Positions 50,714 to 62,000 are shown, counted from the stretch's first letter. The stretch is DNA of 64,000 bases from an uncultured Flavobacteriaceae bacterium (GCA_938088195.1 CALKEO010000037.1:19667-83666); one strand, 5' to 3'. A program made the numbers and translations. Notes: generated from the sequence alone by a model not told the origin.

Positions 50714-52021
50714 GTGAAAAGAATTATTTATTTTTTGAATGTCTTTTCTAGCCTCTGTCTAAAGAGACGCTTCATGTCTTTATTTGCTTTAAATTTTCTT
50801 TTGTCTCTTTCTTTCTCAATAAATGTTTCTGCCCAAGAACCGGACATAGCTAAAGGAAAATCCTTGTTCAATTCTCAATGTGCGTCTTGCCACAAGCTAA
50901 ATAGAAAATTAGTAGGTCCTGCGCTTAAAGGGGTATCAGCAAAGTATGAAAAAGAGTGGCTTTATTCTTGGATAAAAAATAGCGCTGCTATGATCAAATC
51001 TGGTGATGAAAGAGCTGTTGCCATTTATGAGGAATACAATAAGGTGGCGATGAATGCTTTTCCAAATTTATCAAACAATGATATTGATAATATTCTGGCA
51101 TATACCGATTACGTCCCGCCTAAACCAACACCTCCTCCCGGAGCAGCTGTTGTTCAAACTTCTGCGTCTGATTCAACAAGTGATATCATTTTAATTTTAT
51201 TATCATTTGTTTTGTTAGTATTGGTAATTCTTTTGTATCTAATCAATAAAACATTAAAAAGTCTAGTTGCTCAAAATACAGTATTTGCTGATTCAAAAAG
51301 TAATAAAAAAGGAATACCTATTTGGAAAGCTTTTGTAAAAAATCAATTTTTAGTTTTGGTCTCAGTTGTGTCATTGTTGTTGTCAAGCGCATATTTTGCT
51401 TACGATTATATGATGCAAATTGGTGTAGATCAAGGATATATGCCAATCCAACCTATTCATTATTCACACAAAATACATGCAGGTGCCAATCAAATAGAAT
51501 GTCAATATTGTCATTCTTCTGCTAAAAAATCTAAACATTCTGGTATACCCTCTTTAAATGTTTGTATGAACTGTCATGAAAATATTGCCGACTATAATGG
51601 GGAAGAAGACTTGGAAAAAGGATATACAAAAGATTTTTACACTAATGAAATCAAAAAACTCTACAAAGCAGTAGGTTGGGATGAAAATACTCAAAGTTAT
51701 ACAGGAGATACTGAGCCAGTAAAGTGGGTTAGAATACACAACCTTCCTGATTTTGTGTACTTCAATCACGCCCAACACGTGACTGTTGCAGGCGTGGATT
51801 GTCAAAAATGTCATGGACCTGTTGAAGAAATGGAGATTTTATATCAACACTCCCCATTAACTATGGGTTGGTGTATAAATTGCCATAGGGAATCAAACAT
51901 AAAGGTTAAAGACAATGAATACTATACCAAAATTCATAAGGAATTGTCAAAAAAATATGGAGTAAAAGAACTTACTGCAGCTCAAATGGGTGGATTGGAA
52001 TGTGGAAAATGTCACTATTAA
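50714..52021 (+). CDS. actA: Alternative complex III multiheme cytochrome c subunit ActA (monoheme + pentaheme fusion)
   Basis: Six CxxCH motifs: CASCH, CQYCH, CMNCH, CQKCH, CINCH, CGKCH. Confidence 0.9.
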   Translation: MKRIIYFLNVFSSLCLKRRFMSLFALNFLLSLSFSINVSAQEPDIAKGKSLFNSQCASCHKLNRKLVGPALKGVSAKYEKEWLYSWIKNSAAMIKSGDERAVAIYEEYNKVAMNAFPNLSNNDIDNILAYTDYVPPKPTPPPGAAVVQTSASDSTSDIILILLSFVLLVLVILLYLINKTLKSLVAQNTVFADSKSNKKGIPIWKAFVKNQFLVLVSVVSLLLSSAYFAYDYMMQIGVDQGYMPIQPIHYSHKIHAGANQIECQYCHSSAKKSKHSGIPSLNVCMNCHENIADYNGEEDLEKGYTKDFYTNEIKKLYKAVGWDENTQSYTGDTEPVKWVRIHNLPDFVYFNHAQHVTVAGVDCQKCHGPVEEMEILYQHSPLTMGWCINCHRESNIKVKDNEYYTKIHKELSKKYGVKELTAAQMGGLECGKCHY

Positions 52022-52038
52022 ATAAATATATTTGTTAA

Positions 52039-55000
52039 ATGGGAAACCATAAAAAATATTGGAAAAGTGAAGTTGAGTTATCATCAGATAACAAGATGAT
52101 TTCAGACTTGAGGAACAATGAATTTGTTGATGAATTACCGGTAAATACTCTACTCGGTAACAAAAATAATTTAGAAAACTCAAGCACAAACAGAAGAGAT
52201 TTTTTAAAATATTTAGGTTTTAGTACAGCAGCAGCCACTTTAGCAAGCTGTGAAGGGCCTGTAAACAGATCTATCCCCTACGTTGTTCAGCCCGAAAGAA
52301 TAATTCCAGGAATCTCAAATTATTACGCGACTTCAATAGCTGATGGCTATGATTTTGCTAATGTACTTATTAAGACTAGAGAGGGAAGGCCTATAAAAAT
52401 TCTAAATAATTCTAAAGCTAAAGTTAAGTCTTCAGCAAATGCAAGAGTTCAGGCTTCGGTCCTTTCTATGTATGATAGCATGAGATTAAAAGGCCCTACT
52501 GTTAATGGTGAGGCTACTAGTTGGGATAAACTTAACAAAGATGTTAAATCAGAACTAGATTTAATGTTAGCTTCTAATTCTCAAGTTGTTTTATTAACTC
52601 AAACTTTTGCAAGTCCAACAACCTCAAAACTTATTAAGGACTTTCAAGATAAATATCCGAATATAAGACATGTTGTTTATGATGCTATTTCAGATTCCAA
52701 AGCATTAGACGCTTTTGAGATAGCTCACGGCAAAAGAGCATTACCGATTTATGATTTTTCAAAAGCCGATGTTATAGTTTCTGTAGGTGCTGATTTTTTA
52801 GGTGACTGGCAGGGTGGTGGTCACGATACAAGCTACGTAAAAGGCAGAGTTCCATTAAAAAATAAAATAACTAATGAAAAAGCTAAGATGTCAAAGCATT
52901 TTCAGCTTGAATCGAATATGACAATTTCAGGAGCTAATGCTGATAATAGAATTTCACTTACTCCAACACAACAAAAAATAGCTTTAGCTAAAATTTATGG
53001 ACATATTTCTGGTAATGTAGTTTCAGGAAATCTTCCAGAAAATATTGAAATTCAAATTAAAAATATCTCAAATTCTTTGATTAAATCTGGAAGTAAGGGC
53101 TTAATTATCACAGGTCTCGATGATGTAGATGCTCATCTACTAACTCATAAAATAAATGATTTATTAAAAAGTATTTCAATAAATGCTAATGAAGTATCGT
53201 TGATCAAAGAGGGTAATGATAGTGAAGTTATTGAACTTGTCAGTGATTTAAACAGTGGAAAAGTCAAAGGTATTATTATGTGCGGGGTAAATCCTGTTTA
53301 TACAATGCCAAATAGTGATGAATTTATATCTGGAATTAATAAGTCTCAGCTTTCAGTATGCTTTTCAATGAAAAATGATGAGACTGCTTCTATTTCTAAG
53401 TGGGCTGCAGCTTGTCCTCATTATTTTGAATCATGGGGAGACAATGAAATGGTTAGCGGTAATTTTAGTTTAACTCAACCAACAATTAGGCCATTGTTTG
53501 ACACAATGCAGTTTCAAGATTGTTTATTGAGATGGATGAATTCAGAAAATAGCTTTTATGATTTGATAAAAGAAAATTGGAATGAAAATATTTTAGAAAA
53601 AAAATCATGGAATGAAGCTCTGCATGATGGATTTTATAAATCAAATTTAAACTTGCCGTTAAAAAAAATAAACTATGATTTTTTAAACGCAGCCAAAAAT
53701 CTTTCCAGTGCCAAATCAAATGGATTGGAACTAGTATTATATTCAAAAACTGGAATGGGAGATGGCCAACAATCGAATAATCCTTGGCTTCAAGAATTTC
53801 CAGATCCTATCACTAGGGTGTCTTGGGACAATTACTTGACTGTTTCAAAATTTGATGCTCAAAAAATTGGATTAAAAAATCAAAACGTTGCAAACGGTGC
53901 TTTAGACAGTAATTATGCAAATATTAGTGTAAGTGGTGTTAATATAAAAGTGCCAGTTATTATCCAACCAGGTCAAGCAAGGGGTTCAGTCGGATTAGCT
54001 TTTGGCTATGGAAAAACAAATGGAATTAAAAAAGAAATGCAAGTTGGCGTTAATGCTTACCGTTTATATCATAATTTTAACGCTTTACAAAACGTTGAAA
54101 TTACCGCAATAGACGAAAATCATGAATTTGCTTGTGTTCAATTACATAACACTTTGATGGGCAGAGGTGACATTATAAGAGAAACAACTTTAGAAGTTTT
54201 TAATACTAAAAAAGTTTCTGATTGGAATCCAATAACCAAAGTTTCATTGAATCACATCGAAACGCCAGTAAATTCACCTGAAGTTGATTTGTGGGACGAA
54301 TTTGATAGGTCAATTGGTCATCACTTTAATTTATCTATAGATTTAAATTCATGTACCGGTTGTGGAGCTTGTGTTATTGCCTGTCACGCTGAAAATAATG
54401 TTCCTGTTGTAGGGAAATCTGAAGTTAGAAGATCTAGAGATATGCATTGGTTAAGGATAGACAGATATTATTCTTCTGATGAATCATTTGATGGAGATAA
54501 TAAAACTAAAGATGGAATAAACGGCTTATCAGATTCATTATCTGTTTTTGGGGAAATGGAAAACCCTTCGGAAAATCCTCAGGTAGTATTTCAGCCAGTT
54601 ATGTGTCAACATTGTAATCATGCTCCTTGCGAAACAGTTTGCCCTGTTGCAGCCACATCTCACGGAAGACAAGGTCAAAATCACATGGCTTATAACAGAT
54701 GCATTGGAACTAGATATTGTGCCAATAATTGTCCATATAAAGTAAGAAGATTTAATTGGTTTTTATATAATAATAATGATGAGTTTGATTTTAATATGAA
54801 TGATGACTTAGGTAAGATGGTTTTAAACCCAGATGTTGTAGTTAGATCTAGGGGAGTTATGGAAAAGTGCTCTTTTTGTATTCAGTCAACTCAAGCAATT
54901 ATCCTTAATGCTAAAAAAGAAGGAAGACTTGTAGAGAAAGACGAATTCAATGATGCATGTGCTTGTTCTGCAGCTTGCTCTACGGGTGCTATGAGATTTG

Positions 55001-55134
55001 GAGATATTAATGAAAAAGAAAGTAAAGTTTCAGAATTGAAAGAAAGTGAAAGAGTTTACCACCTTTTAGATACAGTTGGTACTAAGCCAAATGTTTTCTA
55101 TCACGTGAAAATTAGAAATACTGATGAAGTTTAA
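52039..55134 (+). CDS. actB: Alternative complex III molybdopterin-oxidoreductase-like/4Fe-4S subunit ActB
   Basis: Tat-like NRRDFLKYLGFSTAAATLASC; CTGCGACVIACHAENNVP, CQHCNHAPCETVCPV, CANNCPYKVRRFNW. Confidence 0.93.
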   Translation: MGNHKKYWKSEVELSSDNKMISDLRNNEFVDELPVNTLLGNKNNLENSSTNRRDFLKYLGFSTAAATLASCEGPVNRSIPYVVQPERIIPGISNYYATSIADGYDFANVLIKTREGRPIKILNNSKAKVKSSANARVQASVLSMYDSMRLKGPTVNGEATSWDKLNKDVKSELDLMLASNSQVVLLTQTFASPTTSKLIKDFQDKYPNIRHVVYDAISDSKALDAFEIAHGKRALPIYDFSKADVIVSVGADFLGDWQGGGHDTSYVKGRVPLKNKITNEKAKMSKHFQLESNMTISGANADNRISLTPTQQKIALAKIYGHISGNVVSGNLPENIEIQIKNISNSLIKSGSKGLIITGLDDVDAHLLTHKINDLLKSISINANEVSLIKEGNDSEVIELVSDLNSGKVKGIIMCGVNPVYTMPNSDEFISGINKSQLSVCFSMKNDETASISKWAAACPHYFESWGDNEMVSGNFSLTQPTIRPLFDTMQFQDCLLRWMNSENSFYDLIKENWNENILEKKSWNEALHDGFYKSNLNLPLKKINYDFLNAAKNLSSAKSNGLELVLYSKTGMGDGQQSNNPWLQEFPDPITRVSWDNYLTVSKFDAQKIGLKNQNVANGALDSNYANISVSGVNIKVPVIIQPGQARGSVGLAFGYGKTNGIKKEMQVGVNAYRLYHNFNALQNVEITAIDENHEFACVQLHNTLMGRGDIIRETTLEVFNTKKVSDWNPITKVSLNHIETPVNSPEVDLWDEFDRSIGHHFNLSIDLNSCTGCGACVIACHAENNVPVVGKSEVRRSRDMHWLRIDRYYSSDESFDGDNKTKDGINGLSDSLSVFGEMENPSENPQVVFQPVMCQHCNHAPCETVCPVAATSHGRQGQNHMAYNRCIGTRYCANNCPYKVRRFNWFLYNNNDEFDFNMNDDLGKMVLNPDVVVRSRGVMEKCSFCIQSTQAIILNAKKEGRLVEKDEFNDACACSAACSTGAMRFGDINEKESKVSELKESERVYHLLDTVGTKPNVFYHVKIRNTDEV

Positions 55135-55159
55135 ATATTTAAATTTAGAAAATTAATAT

Positions 55160-56542
55160 ATGGCGTCTCATTACGAAGCACCTATTAGAAAGCCTCTTGT
55201 AACTGGCAGTAAATCATATCACGATGTTTCGGTTGATATTGCTGCTGCAGTAGAAGGAAAGGCTAACAAGCAGTGGTGGATAGTTTTTTCTATTGCCTTA
55301 ACTCTATTTTTATGGGGATTAGGGTGTATGGTATATACTGTTTCTACAGGTATTGGAACGTGGGGATTAAACAAGACTGTTGGATGGGCTTGGGATATTA
55401 CAAACTTTGTTTGGTGGGTTGGAATTGGTCACGCAGGAACATTAATTTCAGCAGTTCTTCTTCTTTTTAGACAAAAATGGAGAATGGCAATTAATAGATC
55501 TGCTGAGGCAATGACAATTTTTTCTGTTATTCAAGCAGGATTGTTTCCAATCATACATATGGGAAGACCTTGGTTGGCTTTTTGGACGTTACCAATTCCT
55601 AATGCATATGGTTCCTTGTGGGTGAATTTCAATTCTCCTCTACTTTGGGATGTTTTTGCAATTTCTACTTATTTATCAGTATCATTAGTTTTCTGGTGGA
55701 CTGGTTTACTTCCTGACTTTGCGATGATACGTGACAGAGCTGTTAAACCATTTCAAAAGAAAATATACAGTTTAGTAAGCTTTGGATGGAGTGGAAGAGC
55801 AAAAGATTGGCAGAGGTTTGAAGAAGTTTCATTAGTTCTTGCTGGTTTAGCGACTCCTCTTGTTCTTTCTGTTCATACGATTGTATCTTTTGATTTTGCA
55901 ACATCAGTAATACCTGGTTGGCACACTACAATTTTTCCTCCATATTTTGTAGCTGGAGCTATTTTTTCTGGTTTTGCAATGGTAAATACTCTTCTCATTA
56001 TTATGAGAAAGGTTTCAAATTTAGAAAATTATATTACTATTCAGCATATAGAGTTGATGAATATTGTAATAATGATTACAGGCTGTATAGTTGGGACAGC
56101 CTATATTACAGAATTATTTATTGCTTGGTATTCAGGAGTTGAATACGAGCAATATGCCTTTTTAAATAGAGCAACTGGACCATATTGGTGGGCTTATTGG
56201 TCTATGATGACATGCAATGTATTTTCTCCTCAGTTTATGTGGATTAAAAAATTAAGAACAAGTATAATCTTTTCTTTTGTTATATCAATAGTGGTTAATA
56301 TTGGTATGTGGTTTGAGAGATTTGTTATTATCGTAACATCTCTTCACAGAGATTATTTACCCTCTTCATGGACAATGTTCTCTCCTACTTTTGTAGATAT
56401 TGGGATATTTTTGGGGACAATAGGATTCTTTTTTGTTTTGTTTTTACTTTATTCAAGAACTTTCCCAGTAATTGCTCAAGCTGAGGTTAAAACAATTTTA
56501 AAGACATCAGGAGATAATTATAAAAAATTAAGAGATAAATAA
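55160..56542 (+). CDS. actC: Alternative complex III NrfD-like quinol-binding subunit ActC
   Basis: 460 aa polytopic NrfD/PsrC-like; WWVGIGHAGTLISAVLLLFRQKWR. Confidence 0.93.
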   Translation: MASHYEAPIRKPLVTGSKSYHDVSVDIAAAVEGKANKQWWIVFSIALTLFLWGLGCMVYTVSTGIGTWGLNKTVGWAWDITNFVWWVGIGHAGTLISAVLLLFRQKWRMAINRSAEAMTIFSVIQAGLFPIIHMGRPWLAFWTLPIPNAYGSLWVNFNSPLLWDVFAISTYLSVSLVFWWTGLLPDFAMIRDRAVKPFQKKIYSLVSFGWSGRAKDWQRFEEVSLVLAGLATPLVLSVHTIVSFDFATSVIPGWHTTIFPPYFVAGAIFSGFAMVNTLLIIMRKVSNLENYITIQHIELMNIVIMITGCIVGTAYITELFIAWYSGVEYEQYAFLNRATGPYWWAYWSMMTCNVFSPQFMWIKKLRTSIIFSFVISIVVNIGMWFERFVIIVTSLHRDYLPSSWTMFSPTFVDIGIFLGTIGFFFVLFLLYSRTFPVIAQAEVKTILKTSGDNYKKLRDK

Positions 56543-56543
56543 T

Positions 56544-57083
56544 ATGGCAGAGAAAATTTTACATGCCGTTTACGATGATGATGATAAGCTTTTAGCTGCA
56601 GTTAAAAAAATTAAAGCTGCAAACTATGAGATTGAAGAGGTCTACACACCTTTTCCTGTTCATGGCTTAGATAAAGCAATGGGTTTAAAAGAAACTCGAA
56701 TTGCAATTACTGCGTTTATTTATGGCTGTATTGGATTTTGTTTTGCAATATGGATGATGAATCATATTATGATATTAGATTGGCCTCAAAATATTGGAGG
56801 AAAGCCTAGTTTTTCCTATATAGAAAACATGCCCTCTTTTGTACCAATAATGTTCGAACTTACAGTATTTTTTTCTGCCCATTTAATGGTTATTACTTTT
56901 TATTTAAGAAGTAAATTATGGCCATTTAAAGAAGCTGAAAACCCTATGCCTGAAACAACAGACGACAAATTTCTAATTGTTATGGAATTCAGTGGTAACG
57001 AAAAAGATTTAAAAAAATTAATTAATGATACGGATGTCATGGATATTAAAGTACATACCAAAATAAAACCAAGTCATGAATAG
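56544..57083 (+). CDS. actD: Alternative complex III subunit ActD (DUF3341)
   Basis: DUF3341 pattern VYTPFPVHGLDKAMGLKETR. Confidence 0.92.
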   Translation: MAEKILHAVYDDDDKLLAAVKKIKAANYEIEEVYTPFPVHGLDKAMGLKETRIAITAFIYGCIGFCFAIWMMNHIMILDWPQNIGGKPSFSYIENMPSFVPIMFELTVFFSAHLMVITFYLRSKLWPFKEAENPMPETTDDKFLIVMEFSGNEKDLKKLINDTDVMDIKVHTKIKPSHE

Positions 57084-57627
57084 AAACAAAAATTTTGTTT
57101 TTTTGGTTTTTATTAGTTTAATTACTATTTCTTGTTTTGATTCTTCAAAACCAAATTATCAATTTTTTCCTAATATGTATGAATCCGTTGGTTATGGCAC
57201 TTATGATGAATCTGAAGCATTTAATAATGGAATTGAAGCTCAACTTCCAGTTGAAGGCACCATTCCAAGAGGGTGGATGCCTTATGAGTTTGAGGATACG
57301 AATGAGGGTTATGATTTAGCTAAAAACACTTTGTTTTCACCTCTTGAAAAAAACGAAGAAAATCTAGCTAAAGGAAAAGAATTATACGGTGTTTATTGTG
57401 CAGTCTGTCATGGTGTAAAAGGGGATGGGCAAGGGATTTTGATGAAAAGAGAAAAGTTTTTAGGTATACCAAGTTATGCCGACAGAGATATCACAGAGGG
57501 AAGTACCTACCATGTTTTAATGTACGGAAAGAATCTGATGGGTTCTCATGCAAGTCAAGTGGATTCTAAAGAAAGATGGCAAATATCCCAATATGTATTG
57601 AGCTTAAGAGGGAAGTTGGTTAAATAA
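57076..57627 (+). CDS. actE: Alternative complex III monoheme cytochrome c lipoprotein ActE
   Basis: Lipobox ISC; GKELYGVYCAVCHGVKGDGQG. Confidence 0.92.
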   Translation: MNRNKNFVFLVFISLITISCFDSSKPNYQFFPNMYESVGYGTYDESEAFNNGIEAQLPVEGTIPRGWMPYEFEDTNEGYDLAKNTLFSPLEKNEENLAKGKELYGVYCAVCHGVKGDGQGILMKREKFLGIPSYADRDITEGSTYHVLMYGKNLMGSHASQVDSKERWQISQYVLSLRGKLVK

Positions 57628-57652
57628 ATAGTTTTAATATTAGAATAGATTA

Positions 57653-58987
57653 ATGTATACAATTACAAAAAATATAAAAATAGTATCCTTTACTCTGATG
57701 GCAATTGGTTTTATCGGTCTTTTTTATGGATTTTACACAGCGCCTCATTCAATTGAGGAGTCAAATGCAATAGTTGCTTCTTACGGAGACCATGGGCATA
57801 GTTCTAATCATGGTAGTGATTCTGATTATCAAAACAATTCTCATCACAAAGAGAATTCTCATGAGTCTGAAGGACACGAAGTTTCCCACGAAGAACATGT
57901 TTACCATCAATTAAGTAATAGGCCATGGTCTGCTTTATATGTTGCTGCATTATTTTTCTTTTTGATTTCACTAGGAACTTTAGCATTTTATGCAATTCAA
58001 AGGGCATCTCAAGCTGGATGGTCCCCCATACTTTTTAGAGTTATGGAGGGGATAACAGGGTATCTTTTACCAGGTTCAATTATTGTATTTGTAATTTTGG
58101 TACTCTGTACAATGCATTTAAATCATTTATTTGTTTGGATGGATCCTGAGGTTGTAGCGCATGATAAAATAATCCAAGCAAAGTCAGGTTATTTAGATTC
58201 TAAATTTTTTCTAGCCAGAGCTATATTTTACTTATTAGGATGGAATATTTATAGATTTTTCTCAAGAAAATTTTCACTTGCCCAGGACAAAGCAAATGAT
58301 ATTTCTAATCACAAAAAAAACTTTCAGCTATCAGCTGGTTTCCTAGCCTTTTTTATAGTCACTGAATCAATGATGTCATGGGACTGGATTATGTCAGTAG
58401 ACCCTCACTGGTTTAGCACCCTTTTTGGTTGGTATGTTTTTGCAAGTATGTTTGTTTCAGGAATTACGATGATTGCTCTAATTACAATTTACTTAAAATC
58501 TCAAGGGTATTTAGAAAAAGTGAACAACAATCATATGCATGATTTAGCTAAATTTATGTTTGGAGTAAGTGTGTTTTGGGCCTACCTTTGGTTTTCCCAG
58601 TTTATGCTAATATGGTATGCAAATATCCCAGAAGAAGTAACTTATTTTGTCACACGAATAGAAGATTATCCCCTGCCTTTTTGGGGTATGTTGGTTACAA
58701 ACTTAATTTTCCCATTTTTTGTCTTAATGAATAGCGATTATAAGAGAGTTAATTGGCTTATTGTTATGACAGGTATAGTTATTTTATTTGGTCACTATTT
58801 AGATTTTTATAATATGATAATGCCTGCTACAGTTGGTGATCAATGGTATATTGGCGTTCCTGAAATTGGAGGAATAATGTTTTTTACTGGGTTATTTATC
58901 TATGTTGTTTTTAATACAATTTCTAAAGTTTCTTTAGAACCAAGCGGAGACCCATTATTAAAAGAAAGTGAAAAATTTGTTTATTAA
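57653..58987 (+). CDS. actF: Alternative complex III integral membrane subunit ActF
   Basis: NRPWSALYVAALFFFLISLG, MSWDWIMSVDPHWFSTLFGWYVFASMFVSG; His-rich N-terminal loop. Confidence 0.92.
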   Translation: MYTITKNIKIVSFTLMAIGFIGLFYGFYTAPHSIEESNAIVASYGDHGHSSNHGSDSDYQNNSHHKENSHESEGHEVSHEEHVYHQLSNRPWSALYVAALFFFLISLGTLAFYAIQRASQAGWSPILFRVMEGITGYLLPGSIIVFVILVLCTMHLNHLFVWMDPEVVAHDKIIQAKSGYLDSKFFLARAIFYLLGWNIYRFFSRKFSLAQDKANDISNHKKNFQLSAGFLAFFIVTESMMSWDWIMSVDPHWFSTLFGWYVFASMFVSGITMIALITIYLKSQGYLEKVNNNHMHDLAKFMFGVSVFWAYLWFSQFMLIWYANIPEEVTYFVTRIEDYPLPFWGMLVTNLIFPFFVLMNSDYKRVNWLIVMTGIVILFGHYLDFYNMIMPATVGDQWYIGVPEIGGIMFFTGLFIYVVFNTISKVSLEPSGDPLLKESEKFVY

Positions 58988-58996
58988 ATATTAGAA

Positions 58997-60079
58997 ATGA
59001 TTGGATTGTTAACAGTTGCGGTATTAGTTTTAATGGGAATTGCTATTTGGCAGATTAATAATATCTATCAATTAATTCAAAATAAATTAGGAAATAAAAA
59101 AGATAATTCTCAAATAGCCAATGAAAAAGATAATGATTTACAAGGTAAGCTAATGTTTGCTTTTCTTGTGTTTATTTATATAGTAACTATTTATTGTTTT
59201 TGGGCTTATTCAAAAGTTTTATTGCCAGAAGCCGCTTCTGAACATGGAGTTCCTTATGATCGACTCCTTTGGATATCATTCGCTATAATTTTATTTGCTC
59301 AAACTATTACTCAAGCATTTTTACATTATTTTGCTTACAAATACAGAGGAATAAATAATAGAAAAGCATTCTTTTTTACTCATGATAATAATTTGGAGTT
59401 AATATGGACAGTAATTCCAGCTATAGTCTTTTTCTGTTTAATTATTTATGGAATGTTAACTTGGTCAAATATTATGAATTTTAATGATCAAGATGAAGAC
59501 GCGCTAGTGATAGAGTTATATGCTCAACAATGGAACTGGAAGGCAAGATATGCTGGACAAGATAATGTACTTGGCGATGCAAATGTTAGGTTTTTAAATG
59601 ATTTTGACGGTAGAAATACCGTTGGAATTGATTCATCTGATCCCAATGGTTGGGACGATATAGTAGTTACTCAAGAATTTCACATTCCTGTAAATCGTAA
59701 AGTTATTTTTAAGATGAGGTCTCAGGATGTTTTACATTCTGCATATATGCCTCACTTTAGAGCCCAAATGAATTGCGTCCCTGGGATGATAACAGAATTT
59801 TCTTTTACTCCTACAAAAACTACTGCAGAAATGCGAATGAATGCAGATGTAGTAGCAAAGGTCGATCGAATCAATAAAATCAGGTATGATAATAGTCAAA
59901 AGTTAATTGCTAAAGGGGAAGAAAGTCTTGAACCCTATCAGTTTGATTATTTATTACTTTGTGCTAAAATTTGTGGAACTTCGCATTATAATATGCAAAT
60001 GAAAATTGTTGTTGATACTGAAAAAGATTACAATAAATGGATTTCAAGTAAAGAAGCATTTTCATCTATAATGCAATAA
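58997..60079 (+). CDS. coxB: Cytochrome c oxidase subunit II
   Basis: QQWNWKARYAG, HIPVNRKVIFKMRSQDVLHSAYMPHFRAQMNCVPGM, CAKICGTSHYNM CuA site. Confidence 0.96.
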   Translation: MIGLLTVAVLVLMGIAIWQINNIYQLIQNKLGNKKDNSQIANEKDNDLQGKLMFAFLVFIYIVTIYCFWAYSKVLLPEAASEHGVPYDRLLWISFAIILFAQTITQAFLHYFAYKYRGINNRKAFFFTHDNNLELIWTVIPAIVFFCLIIYGMLTWSNIMNFNDQDEDALVIELYAQQWNWKARYAGQDNVLGDANVRFLNDFDGRNTVGIDSSDPNGWDDIVVTQEFHIPVNRKVIFKMRSQDVLHSAYMPHFRAQMNCVPGMITEFSFTPTKTTAEMRMNADVVAKVDRINKIRYDNSQKLIAKGEESLEPYQFDYLLLCAKICGTSHYNMQMKIVVDTEKDYNKWISSKEAFSSIMQ

Positions 60080-60102
60080 TTAGACTTTAAAGAATATTAA
60101 AA

Positions 60103-61959
60103 ATGGAAAGTAAAAAAGATAAAAATCCTAGAATCAGAGTCAAAATGGAGTCAACTGAATTTGGTGACTTGCTTTCTGAAAAAAATAAGCAAGATTTTCA
60201 TCAGGATCATCATCATAAAGATACTTTTATTACTAAATATATATTTAGTCAAGATCATAAAATGATAGCGAAACAATATTTAATAACTGGAGTTTTGTTT
60301 ATGGGCTTTATAGGAATTGCATTGTCATTACTTTTTAGATTGCAATTAGCATGGCCTGAAGAATCATTTGCTGTTTTTGATATTTTTCTTGGGAAATGGG
60401 CGCCCGAAGGAGTGATGGATCCTAATATTTATTTAGCGCTAGTTACAATACATGGAACTATAATGGTATTTTTTGTTTTGACAGCTGGTTTAAGTGGAAC
60501 TTTTAGTAATTTATTGATTCCATTACAGATTGGCGCGAGGGATATGGCATCTGGATTTCTAAATATGGTTTCATTTTGGTTATTTTTTCTTTCTAGTGCC
60601 ATAATGATTGCCTCCTTGTTTGTTGAAGCTGGTCCAGCAGCTGCAGGTTGGACTATTTATCCTCCACTCAGTGCTTTGCCTCAAGCTCAATCAGGTTCTG
60701 GAATGGGTATGACTCTTTGGTTAATTTCTATGGCTATTTTCGTTGCATCCTCTCTTTTAGGTTCTTTAAATTATATTGTTACTGTGATTAATTTAAGAAC
60801 GAAAGGAATGTCTTTATTTAGATTACCCTTGACTATTTGGGCTTTCTTTGTAACAGCTATTATTGGTGTAATTTCATTTCCTGTTTTATTGTCTGCAGCT
60901 TTACTTTTAATAATGGATCGAAGTTTTGGTACATCATTCTTCTTGTCAGACATTTTTGTTCAAGGAGAAGTATTACATTACCAAGGTGGTTCACCAGTTT
61001 TATTTGAACATTTATTTTGGTTTTTAGGGCATCCAGAAGTATATATAGTGCTGTTGCCTGCTTTAGGAATTACATCAGAGATTATTGCTACTAGTTCAAG
61101 AAAACCAATCTTTGGTTACAGAGCAATGGTAGCTTCCATTCTAGCTATTGCTTTTTTATCCACTGTGGTTTGGGGCCATCATATGTTTATCTCTGGGATG
61201 AATCCATTTTTAGGATCGGTATTTACTTTTACGACATTACTTATAGCTATTCCTTCAGCCGTTAAAGCTTTCAATTATATTACAACTCTATGGAAAGGTA
61301 ATCTTCAGTTTAATCCTGGAATGCTTTTTTCAATAGGATTAGTATCTACATTTATAACCGGAGGTTTAACAGGAATTATTTTAGGAGATAGCACTTTAGA
61401 TATTAATATACATGACACTTATTTTGTAGTCGCACATTTTCACTTAGTTATGGGAATATCTGCACTTTACGGGCTATTCGCTGGAGTCTATCATTGGTTT
61501 CCTAAACTATTTGGTAAAATGATGAATAAAAATCTTGGTTATATTCATTTTTGGGTGACTGCAATATCTGCTTATGGTGTTTTTTTTCCTATGCATTTTG
61601 TGGGTATGGCAGGTTTACCAAGAAGGTATTATACAAATACTGCTTTCCCTTACTTTGACGATTTAGCTGACATTAACGTTATTATTACTCTTTTCGCTTT
61701 GTTAGCTGGTGCTGCACAATTAGTTTTTTTATATAATTTTATTCATAGTATGTTTTTTGGTAAAAAAGCAGAACAGAATCCATGGAGATCTACTACTTTA
61801 GAATGGACGGCACCTGTTGAGCACATGCATGGAAACTGGCCTGGAGAAATCCCTCATGTACACAGATGGGCATATGATTACAGCAAGCCAGGTCAAGACG
61901 ATGATTTTGTTCCTCAAACCGTTCCAATTGGAAAGAACGAGGAGATTACTGAACATTAA
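60103..61959 (+). CDS. coxA: Cytochrome c oxidase subunit I
   Basis: HGTIMVFFVLTAG, WFLGHPEVYIVLLPALG, VWGHHMF, HDTYFVVAHFHLVMG. Confidence 0.97.
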   Translation: MESKKDKNPRIRVKMESTEFGDLLSEKNKQDFHQDHHHKDTFITKYIFSQDHKMIAKQYLITGVLFMGFIGIALSLLFRLQLAWPEESFAVFDIFLGKWAPEGVMDPNIYLALVTIHGTIMVFFVLTAGLSGTFSNLLIPLQIGARDMASGFLNMVSFWLFFLSSAIMIASLFVEAGPAAAGWTIYPPLSALPQAQSGSGMGMTLWLISMAIFVASSLLGSLNYIVTVINLRTKGMSLFRLPLTIWAFFVTAIIGVISFPVLLSAALLLIMDRSFGTSFFLSDIFVQGEVLHYQGGSPVLFEHLFWFLGHPEVYIVLLPALGITSEIIATSSRKPIFGYRAMVASILAIAFLSTVVWGHHMFISGMNPFLGSVFTFTTLLIAIPSAVKAFNYITTLWKGNLQFNPGMLFSIGLVSTFITGGLTGIILGDSTLDINIHDTYFVVAHFHLVMGISALYGLFAGVYHWFPKLFGKMMNKNLGYIHFWVTAISAYGVFFPMHFVGMAGLPRRYYTNTAFPYFDDLADINVIITLFALLAGAAQLVFLYNFIHSMFFGKKAEQNPWRSTTLEWTAPVEHMHGNWPGEIPHVHRWAYDYSKPGQDDDFVPQTVPIGKNEEITEH

Positions 61960-62000
61960 AATCAAGTTTTTTTTATTTAAATAAGGATTTGCTTTTTGCT

